A stretch of DNA of 64,000 bases from Pectobacterium actinidiae (GTDB lineage Bacteria > Pseudomonadota > Gammaproteobacteria > Enterobacterales > Enterobacteriaceae). The notes under the pieces are model-generated. The model made no database searches and was not told the origin of the DNA. It saw only the letters and a program-made list of their open reading frames with translations. This document shows, one piece after another, positions 1 to 12,587 of this stretch (within the stretch, counting starts at the first letter, position 1; each line of letters begins with the position of its first letter). The DNA is taken from the NCBI RefSeq assembly GCF_000803315.1, contig NZ_JRMH01000001.1:62001-126000 (forward strand), written 5' to 3'. Both the position numbers and the translations under genes were made by a program.

Positions 1-768
1 GGGCAGGAAAATCCGCTTGAGAAAGTGGCCGACGGTTTTAAAGCCGAAACGGATGTGCTGTGTTTCGATGAATTTTTCGTCTCTGATATTACCGATGCGA
101 TGCTGCTGGCTGAACTGCTGCGTGCGCTGTTTGCTCGTGGCATTGCGCTGGTGGCGACGTCGAATATTCCGCCGGACGATCTTTACCGCAATGGATTACA
201 ACGTGCGCGTTTTCTGCCTGCGATTGAGCTGATTAAGCAGTATTGCGACGTGCGTAATGTCGATGCGGGTATCGATTATCGTTTGCGTACGCTGACACAG
301 GCACACCTTTATCTCTCGCCGCTGAATGAAGAGACGGATGCTGCGATGCAGCAGATGTTTACCCGTCTGACCGGGAAACCGTGGCAAACGCCGGGACCGA
401 TGCTGGAGATCAATCATCGCCCGTTATCGACACTTGGCGTGAGTGAAGGTGTATTGGCGGTCGATTTCCACACGCTGTGTACAGAAGCGCGTAGCCAGAA
501 TGATTACATCGCACTGTCGCGCCTTTACCACACGATGCTGTTGCACAATGTGACGGTGATGGAAAGCAAGGAAGAGAACACTGCCCGCCGTTTTCTGGCG
601 CTGGTGGACGAGTGCTACGATCGCCGTATCAAATTGATTATTTCTGCGCAGGCATCGATGTTTGAGATCTACCAGGGAGAGCACCTGAAATTTGAATACC
701 AGCGCTGTTTATCCCGTTTGCAGGAAATGCAGAGCGAAGAGTACTTACGACAGCCACATTTGGCGTAA
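1..768 (+). CDS. zapE: ZapE cell-division ATPase, 3' part
   Basis: This is the C-terminal part of an AFG1-like P-loop ATPase; the reading frame is open from base 1, so the start lies upstream of the window. ZapE is known to associate with the Z-ring and help constriction under low oxygen or heat stress. A Walker B-like stretch (LCFDEFFVSD) is visible about 20 residues into the visible part. The Walker A motif must lie upstream and is not seen. The sequence ends at LRQPHLA and reads as a close match to E. coli YhcM/ZapE. A short GC-rich dyad followed by six Ts (about 768-786) may terminate it, but the stem is only 4 bp. Its position before rplM-rpsI is the usual enterobacterial order. Confidence 0.9.
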   Translation, partial: GQENPLEKVADGFKAETDVLCFDEFFVSDITDAMLLAELLRALFARGIALVATSNIPPDDLYRNGLQRARFLPAIELIKQYCDVRNVDAGIDYRLRTLTQAHLYLSPLNEETDAAMQQMFTRLTGKPWQTPGPMLEINHRPLSTLGVSEGVLAVDFHTLCTEARSQNDYIALSRLYHTMLLHNVTVMESKEENTARRFLALVDECYDRRIKLIISAQASMFEIYQGEHLKFEYQRCLSRLQEMQSEEYLRQPHLA

Positions 769-810
769 CGCAGGCTGCGGTTTTTTAGTCATTTGCGTGT
801 GAAAAAAGGT

Positions 811-1434
<624 letters not shown>

Positions 1435-1446
1435 TCGGGATTATAG

Positions 1447-1842
<396 letters not shown>

Positions 1843-1876
1843 TTTCTGGCTGCTTTGCAGCGAAATCAATGCAGAA

Positions 1877-1905
1877 AAACCCGGTGCTGGTCACCGGGTT
1901 TTTTA
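1877..1905 (+). terminator. rpsI intrinsic terminator
   Basis: The stem is ACCCGGTG (1879-1886) with CACCGGGT (1892-1899), a 5-nt loop, flanking A and T runs, and TTTTTT after the stem. It lies 35 bp after the rpsI stop. Confidence 0.9.
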
Positions 1906-1997
1906 TGCCTAAAAATAAATTTCCTCGAAATATACGCTGTACTTTCCGCATGTTAGCGATGAAATTACGCTTATATCCCCACAAAACGAACAAAATC

Positions 1998-2006
1998 TGA
2001 TAAGAT
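1998..2006 (+). promoter_or_regulatory. Candidate extended -10 for sspA
   Basis: TGATAAGAT is an extended -10 (TG-N-TAAGAT) about 170 bp upstream of the sspA start, in an otherwise AT-rich spacer. No clear -35 is seen. This is a pattern reading only. Confidence 0.35.
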
Positions 2007-2174
2007 ATTCGCCGATTTTATGCCTGTGTGCCAGCTATCGTGTAGCTGTTTAAAACGCCGGATTTTGTCAGGTGACGTTTACACACATTGGCGAGCAGCA
2101 TTTCGAATAGCAGTTTGCAGGTTACTGACTGCACGGTTATTCGCCATATTTTCTCGATAAACTTGGAGGTTTTC

Positions 2175-2816
2175 ATGGCTGTCGCTGCCAACAAACGTTC
2201 GGTAATGACGCTGTTTTCTGGTCCGTCCGACATTTTTAGCCATCAGGTCCGCATTGTATTGGCGGAAAAAGGTGTGAGTGTCGAGATTGAGCAGGTAGAC
2301 ATGGATAATCTGCCTCAGGATCTTATTGACCTCAATCCTTATGGTTCCGTTCCGACGCTGGTCGATCGCGAACTGACGCTCTATGAATCACGCATTATCA
2401 TGGAGTATCTGGATGAACGTTTTCCTCATCCGCCGTTAATGCCTGTCTATCCAGTTGCGCGCGGTAACAGCCGCCTGATGATGCATCGTATTGAGAGCGA
2501 CTGGTATTCTTTGCTGAAGAAAATTACGCACGGCAGCGCTCAGGAAGCGGACGCGGCGCGTAAGCAATTGCGTGAAGAACTGCTGGCCATTGCCCCAGTA
2601 TTCAATGAAGCGCCTTATTTCATGAGCGAAGAGTTCAGCCTGGTGGATTGCTATCTGGCTCCGCTGCTGTGGCGTTTGCCGCAGTTAGGCATTGAACTGA
2701 GTGGTTCGGGCGCGAAAGAGCTGAAAGGCTACATGACTCGCGTCTTTGAGCGTGATGCGTTCCTGGCTTCCCTGACGGAAGTGGAACGTGAAATGCGTTT
2801 GCAAACCCGAGGTTAA
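2175..2816 (+). CDS. sspA: Stringent starvation protein A
   Basis: SspA is a GST-fold protein that binds RNA polymerase during starvation; in E. coli it lowers H-NS levels and supports acid tolerance. The 213-residue product starts MAVAANKRSVMTLFSGPSDI, the conserved N-terminus, after an AGGAGGT-like site (TTGGAGGT). An in-frame GTG-type extension to 2088 is rejected because it has no homologous sequence. The N-terminal thioredoxin-like half (about residues 10-85, with NPYGSVPTL) and the helical half follow. sspB starts 5 bp after its stop, so the two form an operon. Confidence 0.97.
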   Translation: MAVAANKRSVMTLFSGPSDIFSHQVRIVLAEKGVSVEIEQVDMDNLPQDLIDLNPYGSVPTLVDRELTLYESRIIMEYLDERFPHPPLMPVYPVARGNSRLMMHRIESDWYSLLKKITHGSAQEADAARKQLREELLAIAPVFNEAPYFMSEEFSLVDCYLAPLLWRLPQLGIELSGSGAKELKGYMTRVFERDAFLASLTEVEREMRLQTRG

Positions 2817-2821
2817 ACTGT

Positions 2822-3325
2822 ATGGCGTTGTCTCAACTGTCTCCGCGTCGTCCGTATTTATTACGGGCTTTTTATGATTGGTTGCTGGATAACCAATTAA
2901 CGCCTCATCTGGTGGTAGATGTCACTTTACCGGATGTTATGGTGCCGATGGAGTTCGCCCGTGACGGCCAGATCGTGCTGAATATCGCACCGCGTGCTGT
3001 TGGCGGCCTTGAGTTAGCTGATGACAGCGTTCGTTTCAATGCCCGTTTTGGCGGCGTACCGCGCCAGGTTTATGTGCCGATGGCGGCCGTCATGGCGATC
3101 TATGCGCGTGAGAACGGCGCTGGAACGATGTTTGAGTCCGAACCTGCTTACGAATCTGCTGGTGAATACGAAGACTTTCAGGAAGGCGCACCCGCTTCAG
3201 GGACGGTCATGTCGATTGTCGATAGCTCACCTGATTCTGAAGCACCTGACGATGGTTCGGGTTCTGATGATGAACCACCGCAGCCACCTAAAGGTGGCCG
3301 ACCGTCGCTACGGGTCGTGAAGTAA
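2822..3325 (+). CDS. sspB: ClpXP adaptor SspB
   Basis: SspB delivers ssrA-tagged peptides to ClpXP. The 167-residue product has the folded N-terminal domain (about residues 1-110), then an acidic, flexible linker (PDSEAPDDGSGSDDEPP), and ends with GGRPSLRVVK, the conserved ClpX-binding tail. It is translationally close to sspA and followed by a strong terminator. Confidence 0.97.
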   Translation: MALSQLSPRRPYLLRAFYDWLLDNQLTPHLVVDVTLPDVMVPMEFARDGQIVLNIAPRAVGGLELADDSVRFNARFGGVPRQVYVPMAAVMAIYARENGAGTMFESEPAYESAGEYEDFQEGAPASGTVMSIVDSSPDSEAPDDGSGSDDEPPQPPKGGRPSLRVVK

Positions 3326-3334
3326 TTTGTTTCT

Positions 3335-3364
3335 AAGGGCACGTTAACCGTGCCCTTTTTTATT
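3335..3364 (+). terminator. sspB intrinsic terminator
   Basis: The stem AAGGGCACG (3335-3343) pairs with CGTGCCCTT (3349-3357), has a 5-nt loop and is followed by a T-rich run. It also marks the border with the convergent budC gene. Confidence 0.9.
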
Positions 3365-3372
3365 TCGTGCCG

Positions 3373-4517
<1,145 letters not shown>

Positions 4518-4931
4518 ATGCATCAAGGTCGTTGTTTATGTGGCGGCGTGACGATTTCCACGACGCATTCGGTGAGTGATGTCAGCGCGTGCCATTGCGG
4601 CATGTGCCAAACGTGGGGCGGCGGACCGCTGATGGCCGTCGAATGTACCGATCCGGCGATTAGGATAGAAGGTGAGGAAAATATTACGATCTGGCCGTCA
4701 TCAGAATGGGCCGAGCGTGCATTTTGTCGCGTATGTGGAACGCACCTATTCTATCGACTGCGTAGCGGAGGAGCCTACCATATTCCGGCTGGCTTTTTTG
4801 CGAATGAGACAGGCAAAGTGCTGGTATCACAAATTTATATCGATAAGAAACCGAGCTACTACTCGTTTGTTGAGAAAACGCCGACGCTGACGGAGCAGGA
4901 TGTGATCGCCCTGTATTCTGGGGAAGATTGA
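4518..4931 (+). CDS. GFA / CENP-V family zinc protein
   Basis: This 137-residue protein belongs to the glutathione-dependent formaldehyde-activating enzyme (GFA) fold family. It shows the family's Cys sets: CLCGG near the N-terminus, CHCGMC about residues 29-34, and CRVCGTH about residues 71-77. These bind structural and catalytic zinc. The family name comes from one enzyme, and most members have no proven substrate, so formaldehyde should not be assumed. I chose the ATG at 4518 because AGGAGA lies 7-12 bases upstream and the sequence before it is not GFA-like. It is convergent with gltD. Confidence 0.8.
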   Translation: MHQGRCLCGGVTISTTHSVSDVSACHCGMCQTWGGGPLMAVECTDPAIRIEGEENITIWPSSEWAERAFCRVCGTHLFYRLRSGGAYHIPAGFFANETGKVLVSQIYIDKKPSYYSFVEKTPTLTEQDVIALYSGED

Positions 4932-4947
4932 ATACTTACGTGAAGAC

Positions 4948-4979
4948 AGAAAAAGAAAAGGGCAGCCAGCGCTGCCCTT
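4948..4979 (-). terminator. gltD intrinsic terminator
   Basis: On the minus strand AGGGCAGC and GCTGCCCT (4959-4966 and 4971-4978) form an 8-bp stem with a 4-nt loop, followed by a U-rich tail (TTTTCTTTTT). Confidence 0.88.
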
Positions 4980-4997
4980 CAGAGACGTGATGCGTTT

Positions 4998-6425
<1,428 letters not shown>

Positions 6426-9400
6426 TTACTGCGCCTGAACCCGCAGCTCGGCTGCGGAACGACTACGGTGACCCAACAATGCCTTCACATCACTTGACTT
6501 CGGTTTCACCAGAGCAAATTTCGGTGCCCAGGTCGGCCAGTTAGCGAGGATCTCTTCTCCGCGGTGTGAACCGGTATTCTGTACATGCTCGGTGATCAGG
6601 CCACGCAGATGCTCTTCATGAATAGCCAGCTCTTCCACATCCAGCACTTCTACCAGCTCTGGGTTAACGCGTTTGCGGAATTCACCGTCTTCATCCAGCA
6701 CGTAGGCGAATCCACCGGTCATCCCTGCGCCAAAGTTCACGCCAGTGCGACCCAGCACGCAGACGATACCGCCCGTCATGTATTCACAGCCGTTATCGCC
6801 GATGCCTTCTACCACGGTGATACAGCCGGAGTTACGTACGGCGAAACGCTCACCAGCACGGCCTGCGGCAAACAGCTTACCGCCGGTAGCGCCGTAGAGG
6901 CAGGTGTTACCGATGATGCTGGCTTCGTGGCTGCGGAAGGCTGAACCCACCGGAGGACGTACGGAGATGCTGCCGCCCGCCATGCCTTTGCCCACGTAGT
7001 CGTTGGCATCGCCGGTTAATTTCAGCTCCAGTCCGCCTGCGTTCCAGACACCAAAGCTCTGTCCTGCGGTACCGGAGAAGTAAGCTCTAATCGGATCGCC
7101 AGCCAGCCCTTGATCGCCATGTTTCTCTGCAATTGCGCCAGACAGCGTCGCGCCGACGGAGCGATCGGTGTTGCGGATATCGAAGTAGAGCGCTTTGCCC
7201 TGTTTCGAATCAAGGTGCGGCTGTGCTTGTGCCAGCAGCTCTTTGTTCAGCAAGCCTTTATCGAACGACAGATTGCTTTCAGTGCAGTACAGCGCTTTGC
7301 CTGGTTGAGGCTGTGCCGCGTGCAGCAACGGTGACAGATCCAGCTTGTTCTGTTTCGCAGTGAAACCGTCCAGTTCGACCAGCAAGTCGGTACGACCAAT
7401 CAGGTCCACCAGACGGCTGACGCCCAGTTCTGCCATCAGCACGCGAGTTTCATGCGCGATGAAGTGGAAGTAGTTGGTTACACGTTCAGGCAGGCCGTGG
7501 TAGTGATCGCGACGCAGCTTCTCATCCTGCGTTGCAACGCCTGTTGCACAGTTATTCAGGTGACAGATACGCAGGTATTTACAGCCCAGCGCCACCATCG
7601 GTCCGGTGCCGAAGCCGAAGCTTTCTGCACCCAGAATCGCCGCTTTGACGATATCCAGACCGGTTTTCAAGCCACCGTCCACCTGAAGGCGGATTTTGTG
7701 GCGCAGACCGTTGGATACCAGAGCCTGTTGCGTTTCAACCAGGCCCAGTTCCCACGGGCAACCTGCGTATTTCACGGAGGACAGCGGGCTGGCACCTGTA
7801 CCACCGTCGTAACCGGCGATGGTGATCAAATCGGCGTACGCTTTGGCAACGCCCGTAGCGATAGTACCAACGCCCGGTTCGGACACCAGTTTTACCGAAA
7901 TCATCGCTTTCGGGTTGACTTGTTTCAGATCGAAAATCAGCTGTGCCAGATCTTCGATAGAGTAAATGTCGTGGTGCGGCGGTGGTGAAATCAGCGTCAC
8001 GCCAGGTACGGAATAACGCAGACGGGCAATGTACGGCGTGACTTTATCACCCGGTAACTGACCCCCTTCGCCCGGCTTCGCGCCCTGTGCCACTTTAATC
8101 TGAATCACATCGGCGTTAACCAGATAGGCTGGTGTCACACCAAAGCGGCCAGAGGCAACCTGCTTGATACGGGACACTTTATTGGTGCCGTAACGCGCTG
8201 GATCTTCGCCGCCTTCACCGGAGTTGGAGAAACCGCCCAGTCCGTTCATCGCTTCAGCCAGCGATTCATGGGCTTCGGGGCTGAGTGCACCGATGGACAT
8301 GGCTGCGGTATCGAAGCGTTTGAACATTTCAGAGGCCGGTTCAACGCTGTCGATCGCGATAGCCGCGCCTTCTTGCGGTTTCAGTGCCAGCAGGTCGCGT
8401 AAGGTCGCGGCTGGGCGCTCGTTAACCAGTTTGGCGTATTGCTCGTAATCGCTGTACTCACCGGATTTCACTGCGGTTTGCAGCGTAGTGACAACATCCG
8501 GGTTGTAGGCATGGTATTCACCGCCGTGAACAAATTTCAGCAGGCCGCCCTGTTCCAACGTTTTACGTTTCAACCAGGCACGCTTAGACAGGTTCAGCAG
8601 ATCCTGTTCGAAGTCGCTATAGTTTGCCCCGCCGATGCGGCTGACGACGCCCAGGAAGCATTGCGTCGACACATCTTTATGCAGACCCACAGCTTCGAAC
8701 AGCTTGGAGCAGCGATAAGACGCAATCGTCGAGATGCCCATTTTGGACATAATCTTGTACAGGCCTTTATTGATGCCGTTACGGTAGTTCAGCATCACGG
8801 CACGATAAGGTTTGTCGATGGTGTGGTTATCCACCATCCGCGCCAGCGTTTCGTAGGCGAGATAAGGGTAAATCGCTGTCGCACCAAAGCCTAACAGCAC
8901 GGCGAAGTGGTGCGGGTCGCGCGCGCTGGCGGTTTCAACAATGATGTTGGCATCGCAGCGCAGGCTCTTTTCTACCAGACGGCGCTGAACCGCACCCACG
9001 GCCATCGGCGCAGGGACAGGCAAACGTGATTCGCTGATGCCACGGTCAGACAGCACCAGCAGAACGGCACCGTCTCTGACCTTGCTTTCTGCTTCGTCAC
9101 ACAGTTTCTCGATGGTCTGTTGCAGCGTTTGCTGCGACGGATCAAACGTCAGATCCAGCGTGTCGGCGCGATAGTGCAGTTCATCTTGTGACGTCAGCTG
9201 TGTGAAGTCGGAGTAAAGCAGGATTGGCGATTTAAAGCTCAGGCGGTGAGCCTGACCTTCCGCTTCACAGAAGACGTTCATTTCACGGCCAATGCTGGTC
9301 GCCAGCGACATCACATGCGCTTCACGCAGCGGATCGATAGGCGGGTTAGTCACCTGCGCGAACTGCTGACGGAAGTAGTCATAAATAATGCGTGGACGGC

Positions 9401-10886
9401 TGGACAGCACGGCGAACGGCGTGTCGTCGCCCATAGAACCCGTGGCTTCCTGACCGTTTTCGCCCAGTACGCGGATGACCTGATCCAGCTCTTCACTGCT
9501 ATAGCCGTACTGCTTCTGGTAGGTTTCCAGCAGTTCATCGTTGAATTCACGGCTGCCGACCTGATCGTCTGGCAGCTCTTCAAACGGCACCAGACGCTTA
9601 ACGTTTTTCTCCATCCATTCTTTGTAAGGATGGCGGCTTTTCAGATCGTTATCGGTTTCAGCAGAGTGCAGGATACGGCCGCTGCGGGTGTCGATCACCA
9701 TCAGCTCACCCGGGCCGACGCGGCCTTTCTCAACCACTTCGTCAGGCTGATAATCCCAGATACCGACTTCAGAGGCGCAGGTGATCAGTTTGTCTTTAGT
9801 GATGACATAGCGCGCGGGGCGCAGGCCGTTACGATCCAGGTTACAGGCGGCATAGCGCCCATCTGACATGACGATACCGGCCGGGCCATCCCACGGCTCC
9901 ATGTGCATGGAGTTAAAGTCGAAGAAGGCACGCAGTTCAGGATCCATATCTGGGTTGTTCTGCCAGGCTGGCGGAACCAGCAGGCGCATGGCGCGGATGA
10001 TATCCATGCCGCCGCTCAGGAACAGTTCCAGCATGTTATCCAGCGAGCTGGAGTCAGAGCCTGTTTCGTTGACGAACGGCGCAGCATCCTGCAAATCCGG
10101 GATCAGCGGCGTTTTGAATTTATAAGCGCGCGCGCGCGCCCACTGCCGGTTACCGGCGATGGTGTTGATCTCGCCGTTGTGCGCCAGATAGCGGAACGGC
10201 TGCGCCAGCGGCCAACGTGGAACGGTGTTGGTTGAGAAGCGCTGGTGGAACAGACAGATCGAGGATTCCAGACGCAGATCGGCCAGATCGAGGTAGAAAC
10301 GTGGCAGATCCGCTGGCATGCACAGACCTTTATAGATCGTGACCAGATTGGAGAAGCTACAAACGTAGAACTCTTTATCTTCGATACGTTTTTCGATACG
10401 GCGACGCGCCATGAACAGGCGACGCTCCATATCACGTTGACGCCAGCCAGCCGGGGCGTTAACGAAAATTTGTTCAATACGCGGCATGGACGACAGGGCA
10501 ATTTCCCCCAGTACATCCGGGTTGGTTGGAACTTCACGCCAGCCCAGTACGGACAGCGTTTCGTTCTGCAACTCTTCTTCTACAATCCGACGCGTGGCGC
10601 GAGCCAGCTCTTCGTCTTGATTGAGAAACATCATGCCAACGGCGTAGTTTTTGGCTAAACGCCAGCCGTGTTCTTCCGCCACCAGACGAAAGAAACGATC
10701 GGGCTTCTGAAGTAATAAACCGCAGCCGTCGCCAGTCTTGCCGTCAGCAAGGATTGCGCCACGGTGCTGCATGCGTGCAAGTGCGTGAATCGCGGTACGC
10801 ACTACTTTGTGGCTCGGCTCACCTTCTATATGGGCGATTAATCCGAAACCACAGTTATCTCTCTCTTGGGATGCATCGTACAACAT
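6426..10886 (-). CDS. gltB: Glutamate synthase (NADPH), large subunit
   Basis: GltB is the glutaminase and 2-oxoglutarate aminating subunit; with GltD it makes two glutamates from glutamine and 2-oxoglutarate. The start at 10886 gives 1486 residues. GGGGAGG stands 9 bases upstream, and the catalytic Cys is then residue 12 (MLYDASQERDNCGFGL), leaving an 11-residue propeptide to be removed. An in-frame GTG-type start at 10922 has no homology support. Domains in order: class II amidotransferase (about 12-430), central domain, FMN-binding synthase barrel (about 850-1230, with GYDGGTGASP), the 3Fe-4S cysteines in CKYLRICHLNNC, and the glycine-rich beta-helix. A run of alternating GC at about 10124-10139 is just codons for ARARA. 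Confidence 0.98.
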   Translation of the reverse strand: MLYDASQERDNCGFGLIAHIEGEPSHKVVRTAIHALARMQHRGAILADGKTGDGCGLLLQKPDRFFRLVAEEHGWRLAKNYAVGMMFLNQDEELARATRRIVEEELQNETLSVLGWREVPTNPDVLGEIALSSMPRIEQIFVNAPAGWRQRDMERRLFMARRRIEKRIEDKEFYVCSFSNLVTIYKGLCMPADLPRFYLDLADLRLESSICLFHQRFSTNTVPRWPLAQPFRYLAHNGEINTIAGNRQWARARAYKFKTPLIPDLQDAAPFVNETGSDSSSLDNMLELFLSGGMDIIRAMRLLVPPAWQNNPDMDPELRAFFDFNSMHMEPWDGPAGIVMSDGRYAACNLDRNGLRPARYVITKDKLITCASEVGIWDYQPDEVVEKGRVGPGELMVIDTRSGRILHSAETDNDLKSRHPYKEWMEKNVKRLVPFEELPDDQVGSREFNDELLETYQKQYGYSSEELDQVIRVLGENGQEATGSMGDDTPFAVLSSRPRIIYDYFRQQFAQVTNPPIDPLREAHVMSLATSIGREMNVFCEAEGQAHRLSFKSPILLYSDFTQLTSQDELHYRADTLDLTFDPSQQTLQQTIEKLCDEAESKVRDGAVLLVLSDRGISESRLPVPAPMAVGAVQRRLVEKSLRCDANIIVETASARDPHHFAVLLGFGATAIYPYLAYETLARMVDNHTIDKPYRAVMLNYRNGINKGLYKIMSKMGISTIASYRCSKLFEAVGLHKDVSTQCFLGVVSRIGGANYSDFEQDLLNLSKRAWLKRKTLEQGGLLKFVHGGEYHAYNPDVVTTLQTAVKSGEYSDYEQYAKLVNERPAATLRDLLALKPQEGAAIAIDSVEPASEMFKRFDTAAMSIGALSPEAHESLAEAMNGLGGFSNSGEGGEDPARYGTNKVSRIKQVASGRFGVTPAYLVNADVIQIKVAQGAKPGEGGQLPGDKVTPYIARLRYSVPGVTLISPPPHHDIYSIEDLAQLIFDLKQVNPKAMISVKLVSEPGVGTIATGVAKAYADLITIAGYDGGTGASPLSSVKYAGCPWELGLVETQQALVSNGLRHKIRLQVDGGLKTGLDIVKAAILGAESFGFGTGPMVALGCKYLRICHLNNCATGVATQDEKLRRDHYHGLPERVTNYFHFIAHETRVLMAELGVSRLVDLIGRTDLLVELDGFTAKQNKLDLSPLLHAAQPQPGKALYCTESNLSFDKGLLNKELLAQAQPHLDSKQGKALYFDIRNTDRSVGATLSGAIAEKHGDQGLAGDPIRAYFSGTAGQSFGVWNAGGLELKLTGDANDYVGKGMAGGSISVRPPVGSAFRSHEASIIGNTCLYGATGGKLFAAGRAGERFAVRNSGCITVVEGIGDNGCEYMTGGIVCVLGRTGVNFGAGMTGGFAYVLDEDGEFRKRVNPELVEVLDVEELAIHEEHLRGLITEHVQNTGSHRGEEILANWPTWAPKFALVKPKSSDVKALLGHRSRSAAELRVQAQ

Positions 10887-11537
10887 GTTAGTGAACCTCC
10901 CCAGGCTCTGTGTGACTCTCACAACCTACTGCGAGAAAGCACCGTGGCGTTGAGCGGCTAGTATTACGCTCTCTTCTTCGGCCTCTCGTGACGGTCTCAC
11001 AAGTGGTAAATGACTTGTTTTTAGAGGGAGTCTTCATTTACTGCATAAATATGACGAATCATGGACCCGTCAGGAAAGCTTCCAGCGGATTTCCAAATTA
11101 GCGAGAAAGCCTGTTCAGGTCAAATACCAGTGTAAAATGTGCTGGTAAACGATAGTTTTTAATTATACCTATGAAAGATAATGATTTTTTTAGAAAAACT
11201 ATCTCGGTGAGTGAATATGGAATCTAATTGAAGCGTGAGCTGTATCACTATACAAAAGCTTGATAACCCTTATCCATGCTGCGTTATTTCTGTGTTGTAG
11301 CATATTATGCTAAATATGGCTACTTTTAGATTTCATGAAACTATTTTTAAGTATTGCTTCATCTTTTCATTAAACGAGTCTGCGAGATAAGAAAAATTAA
11401 TTAGCACAAATGTGAGTTTATTTTCATTAAAAGCGAATAAAAATGCATTTCATTGGGATGTGTGTGATTGATCGCGGTCATCGCGAAGGGGGCGAGAGAA
11501 AGGTAGTCTGCTGTTCCTCAAGGGAGCAGGTTAGAAT
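10887..11537. promoter_or_regulatory. gltB-yhcC divergent control region
   Basis: This 651-bp spacer is strikingly AT-rich in its middle (about 11100-11460). On the minus strand TTGACC (11118-11123) with a 17-bp spacer and a poor -10, TAATTT (11095-11100), is a candidate gltB promoter about 210 bp upstream of the start. In E. coli, gltBDF is controlled by Lrp, IHF and other factors that bind far upstream; the long AT-rich stretch is compatible with this, but I cannot place the sites. No gene was seen in it. Confidence 0.4.
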
Positions 11538-12467
11538 ATGCAATTGCAAAAATTAATCAATATGTTTGGCGGAAATCTTCAACGCCGCTATGGCGAGAAG
11601 GTTCACAAGTTGACGCTGCACGGCGGGTTTAATTGCCCAAACCGTGACGGGACGCTGGGGCGAGGTGGTTGCACGTTCTGCAATGTGGCCTCGTTTGCCG
11701 ATGAGCAGATGCAGCAACGCAGCATTGCACAACAGCTGGAAGCGCAGGCGGGAAAGGTGAACCGAGCCAAACGCTATCTGGCGTATTTTCAGGCGTATAC
11801 CAGTACTTATGCCGAGGTCCAGGTGCTGGAAAGTATGTATCAGGAAGCGCTGAAGCAGGCCGAAATGGTGGGACTTTGTGTGGGCACTCGCCCCGACTGC
11901 GTGCCTGATGCCGTGCTGGATTTGCTGTCCCGCTACCATGAACAGGGCTATGAGGTTTGGCTTGAGCTAGGGCTGCAAAGCGCGAGTGACAGAACGCTGC
12001 ACCGGATTAATCGCGGACATGACTTCGCCTGCTATCAGGAAACCACCCGCCGGGCGCGTGAGCGCGGGCTGAAAGTGTGTAGCCATCTGATTGTGGGTTT
12101 ACCGGGAGAAGACGCAGCGCGCTGTTTATCGACTCTGGAGCAGGTTGTTGAAACTGGGGTGGAAGGCATAAAGCTTCATCCTCTTCATATCGTCGAAGGC
12201 AGCACAATGGCGAAGGCCTGGCGAGCCGGCAGGCTGCCCGAGTTAGCGCTGGATCGCTACGTGGAGACCGCGGGAGAGATGATTCGCCATACGCCGCCGG
12301 ATGTGATTTATCACCGCATTTCCGCCAGTGCCCGCCGTCCGACCCTGCTAGCTCCACTCTGGTGCGAAAACCGCTGGACGGGCATGGTCGAGCTGGATCG
12401 CTATCTGCAAACGCATGGCGTACAGGGTTCCGCGCTGGGCACACCTTACCGCTATGCTGACGTGTAA
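11538..12467 (+). CDS. yhcC: YhcC radical SAM protein
   Basis: This 309-residue protein is of the YhcC/TIGR01212 radical SAM family. The cysteines for the 4Fe-4S cluster sit in FNCPNRDGTLGRGGCTFCN (about residues 29-47), an expanded spacing typical of this family. LELGLQSASDRTLHRINRGHD and HLIVGLPGE follow, as in Elp3-like radical SAM barrels. Its reaction is not established as far as I know. It starts after a GGGAGCAGG-like site and is followed 120 bp later by arcB, as in E. coli. Confidence 0.92.
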   Translation: MQLQKLINMFGGNLQRRYGEKVHKLTLHGGFNCPNRDGTLGRGGCTFCNVASFADEQMQQRSIAQQLEAQAGKVNRAKRYLAYFQAYTSTYAEVQVLESMYQEALKQAEMVGLCVGTRPDCVPDAVLDLLSRYHEQGYEVWLELGLQSASDRTLHRINRGHDFACYQETTRRARERGLKVCSHLIVGLPGEDAARCLSTLEQVVETGVEGIKLHPLHIVEGSTMAKAWRAGRLPELALDRYVETAGEMIRHTPPDVIYHRISASARRPTLLAPLWCENRWTGMVELDRYLQTHGVQGSALGTPYRYADV

Positions 12468-12587
12468 TGCACTACATGGCATTGGTGGCCAGATGCTGAT
12501 ATTCCGTGCCGTAAATCTGTACGGCGGCACCGTATAAGCCGCTATTTTACGTTATGATGCGCGGGTTGGTGACTAAGGGAAATCGCT

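Noticed and set aside
10124..10139. Alternating GC run that could form Z-DNA or be a slippage site
   Set aside because: It codes for the conserved ARARA stretch of GltB; the frame continues normally on both sides.
7452..10658. Several long open frames on the plus strand opposite gltB
   Set aside because: They are antisense shadows of a highly conserved, codon-biased gene; none resembles a known protein or has a fitting ribosome binding site.
10887..10922. Upstream in-frame start for gltB
   Set aside because: The added 12 residues have no homology, and the ATG at 10886 has the strong GGGGAGG and the expected 11-residue propeptide.
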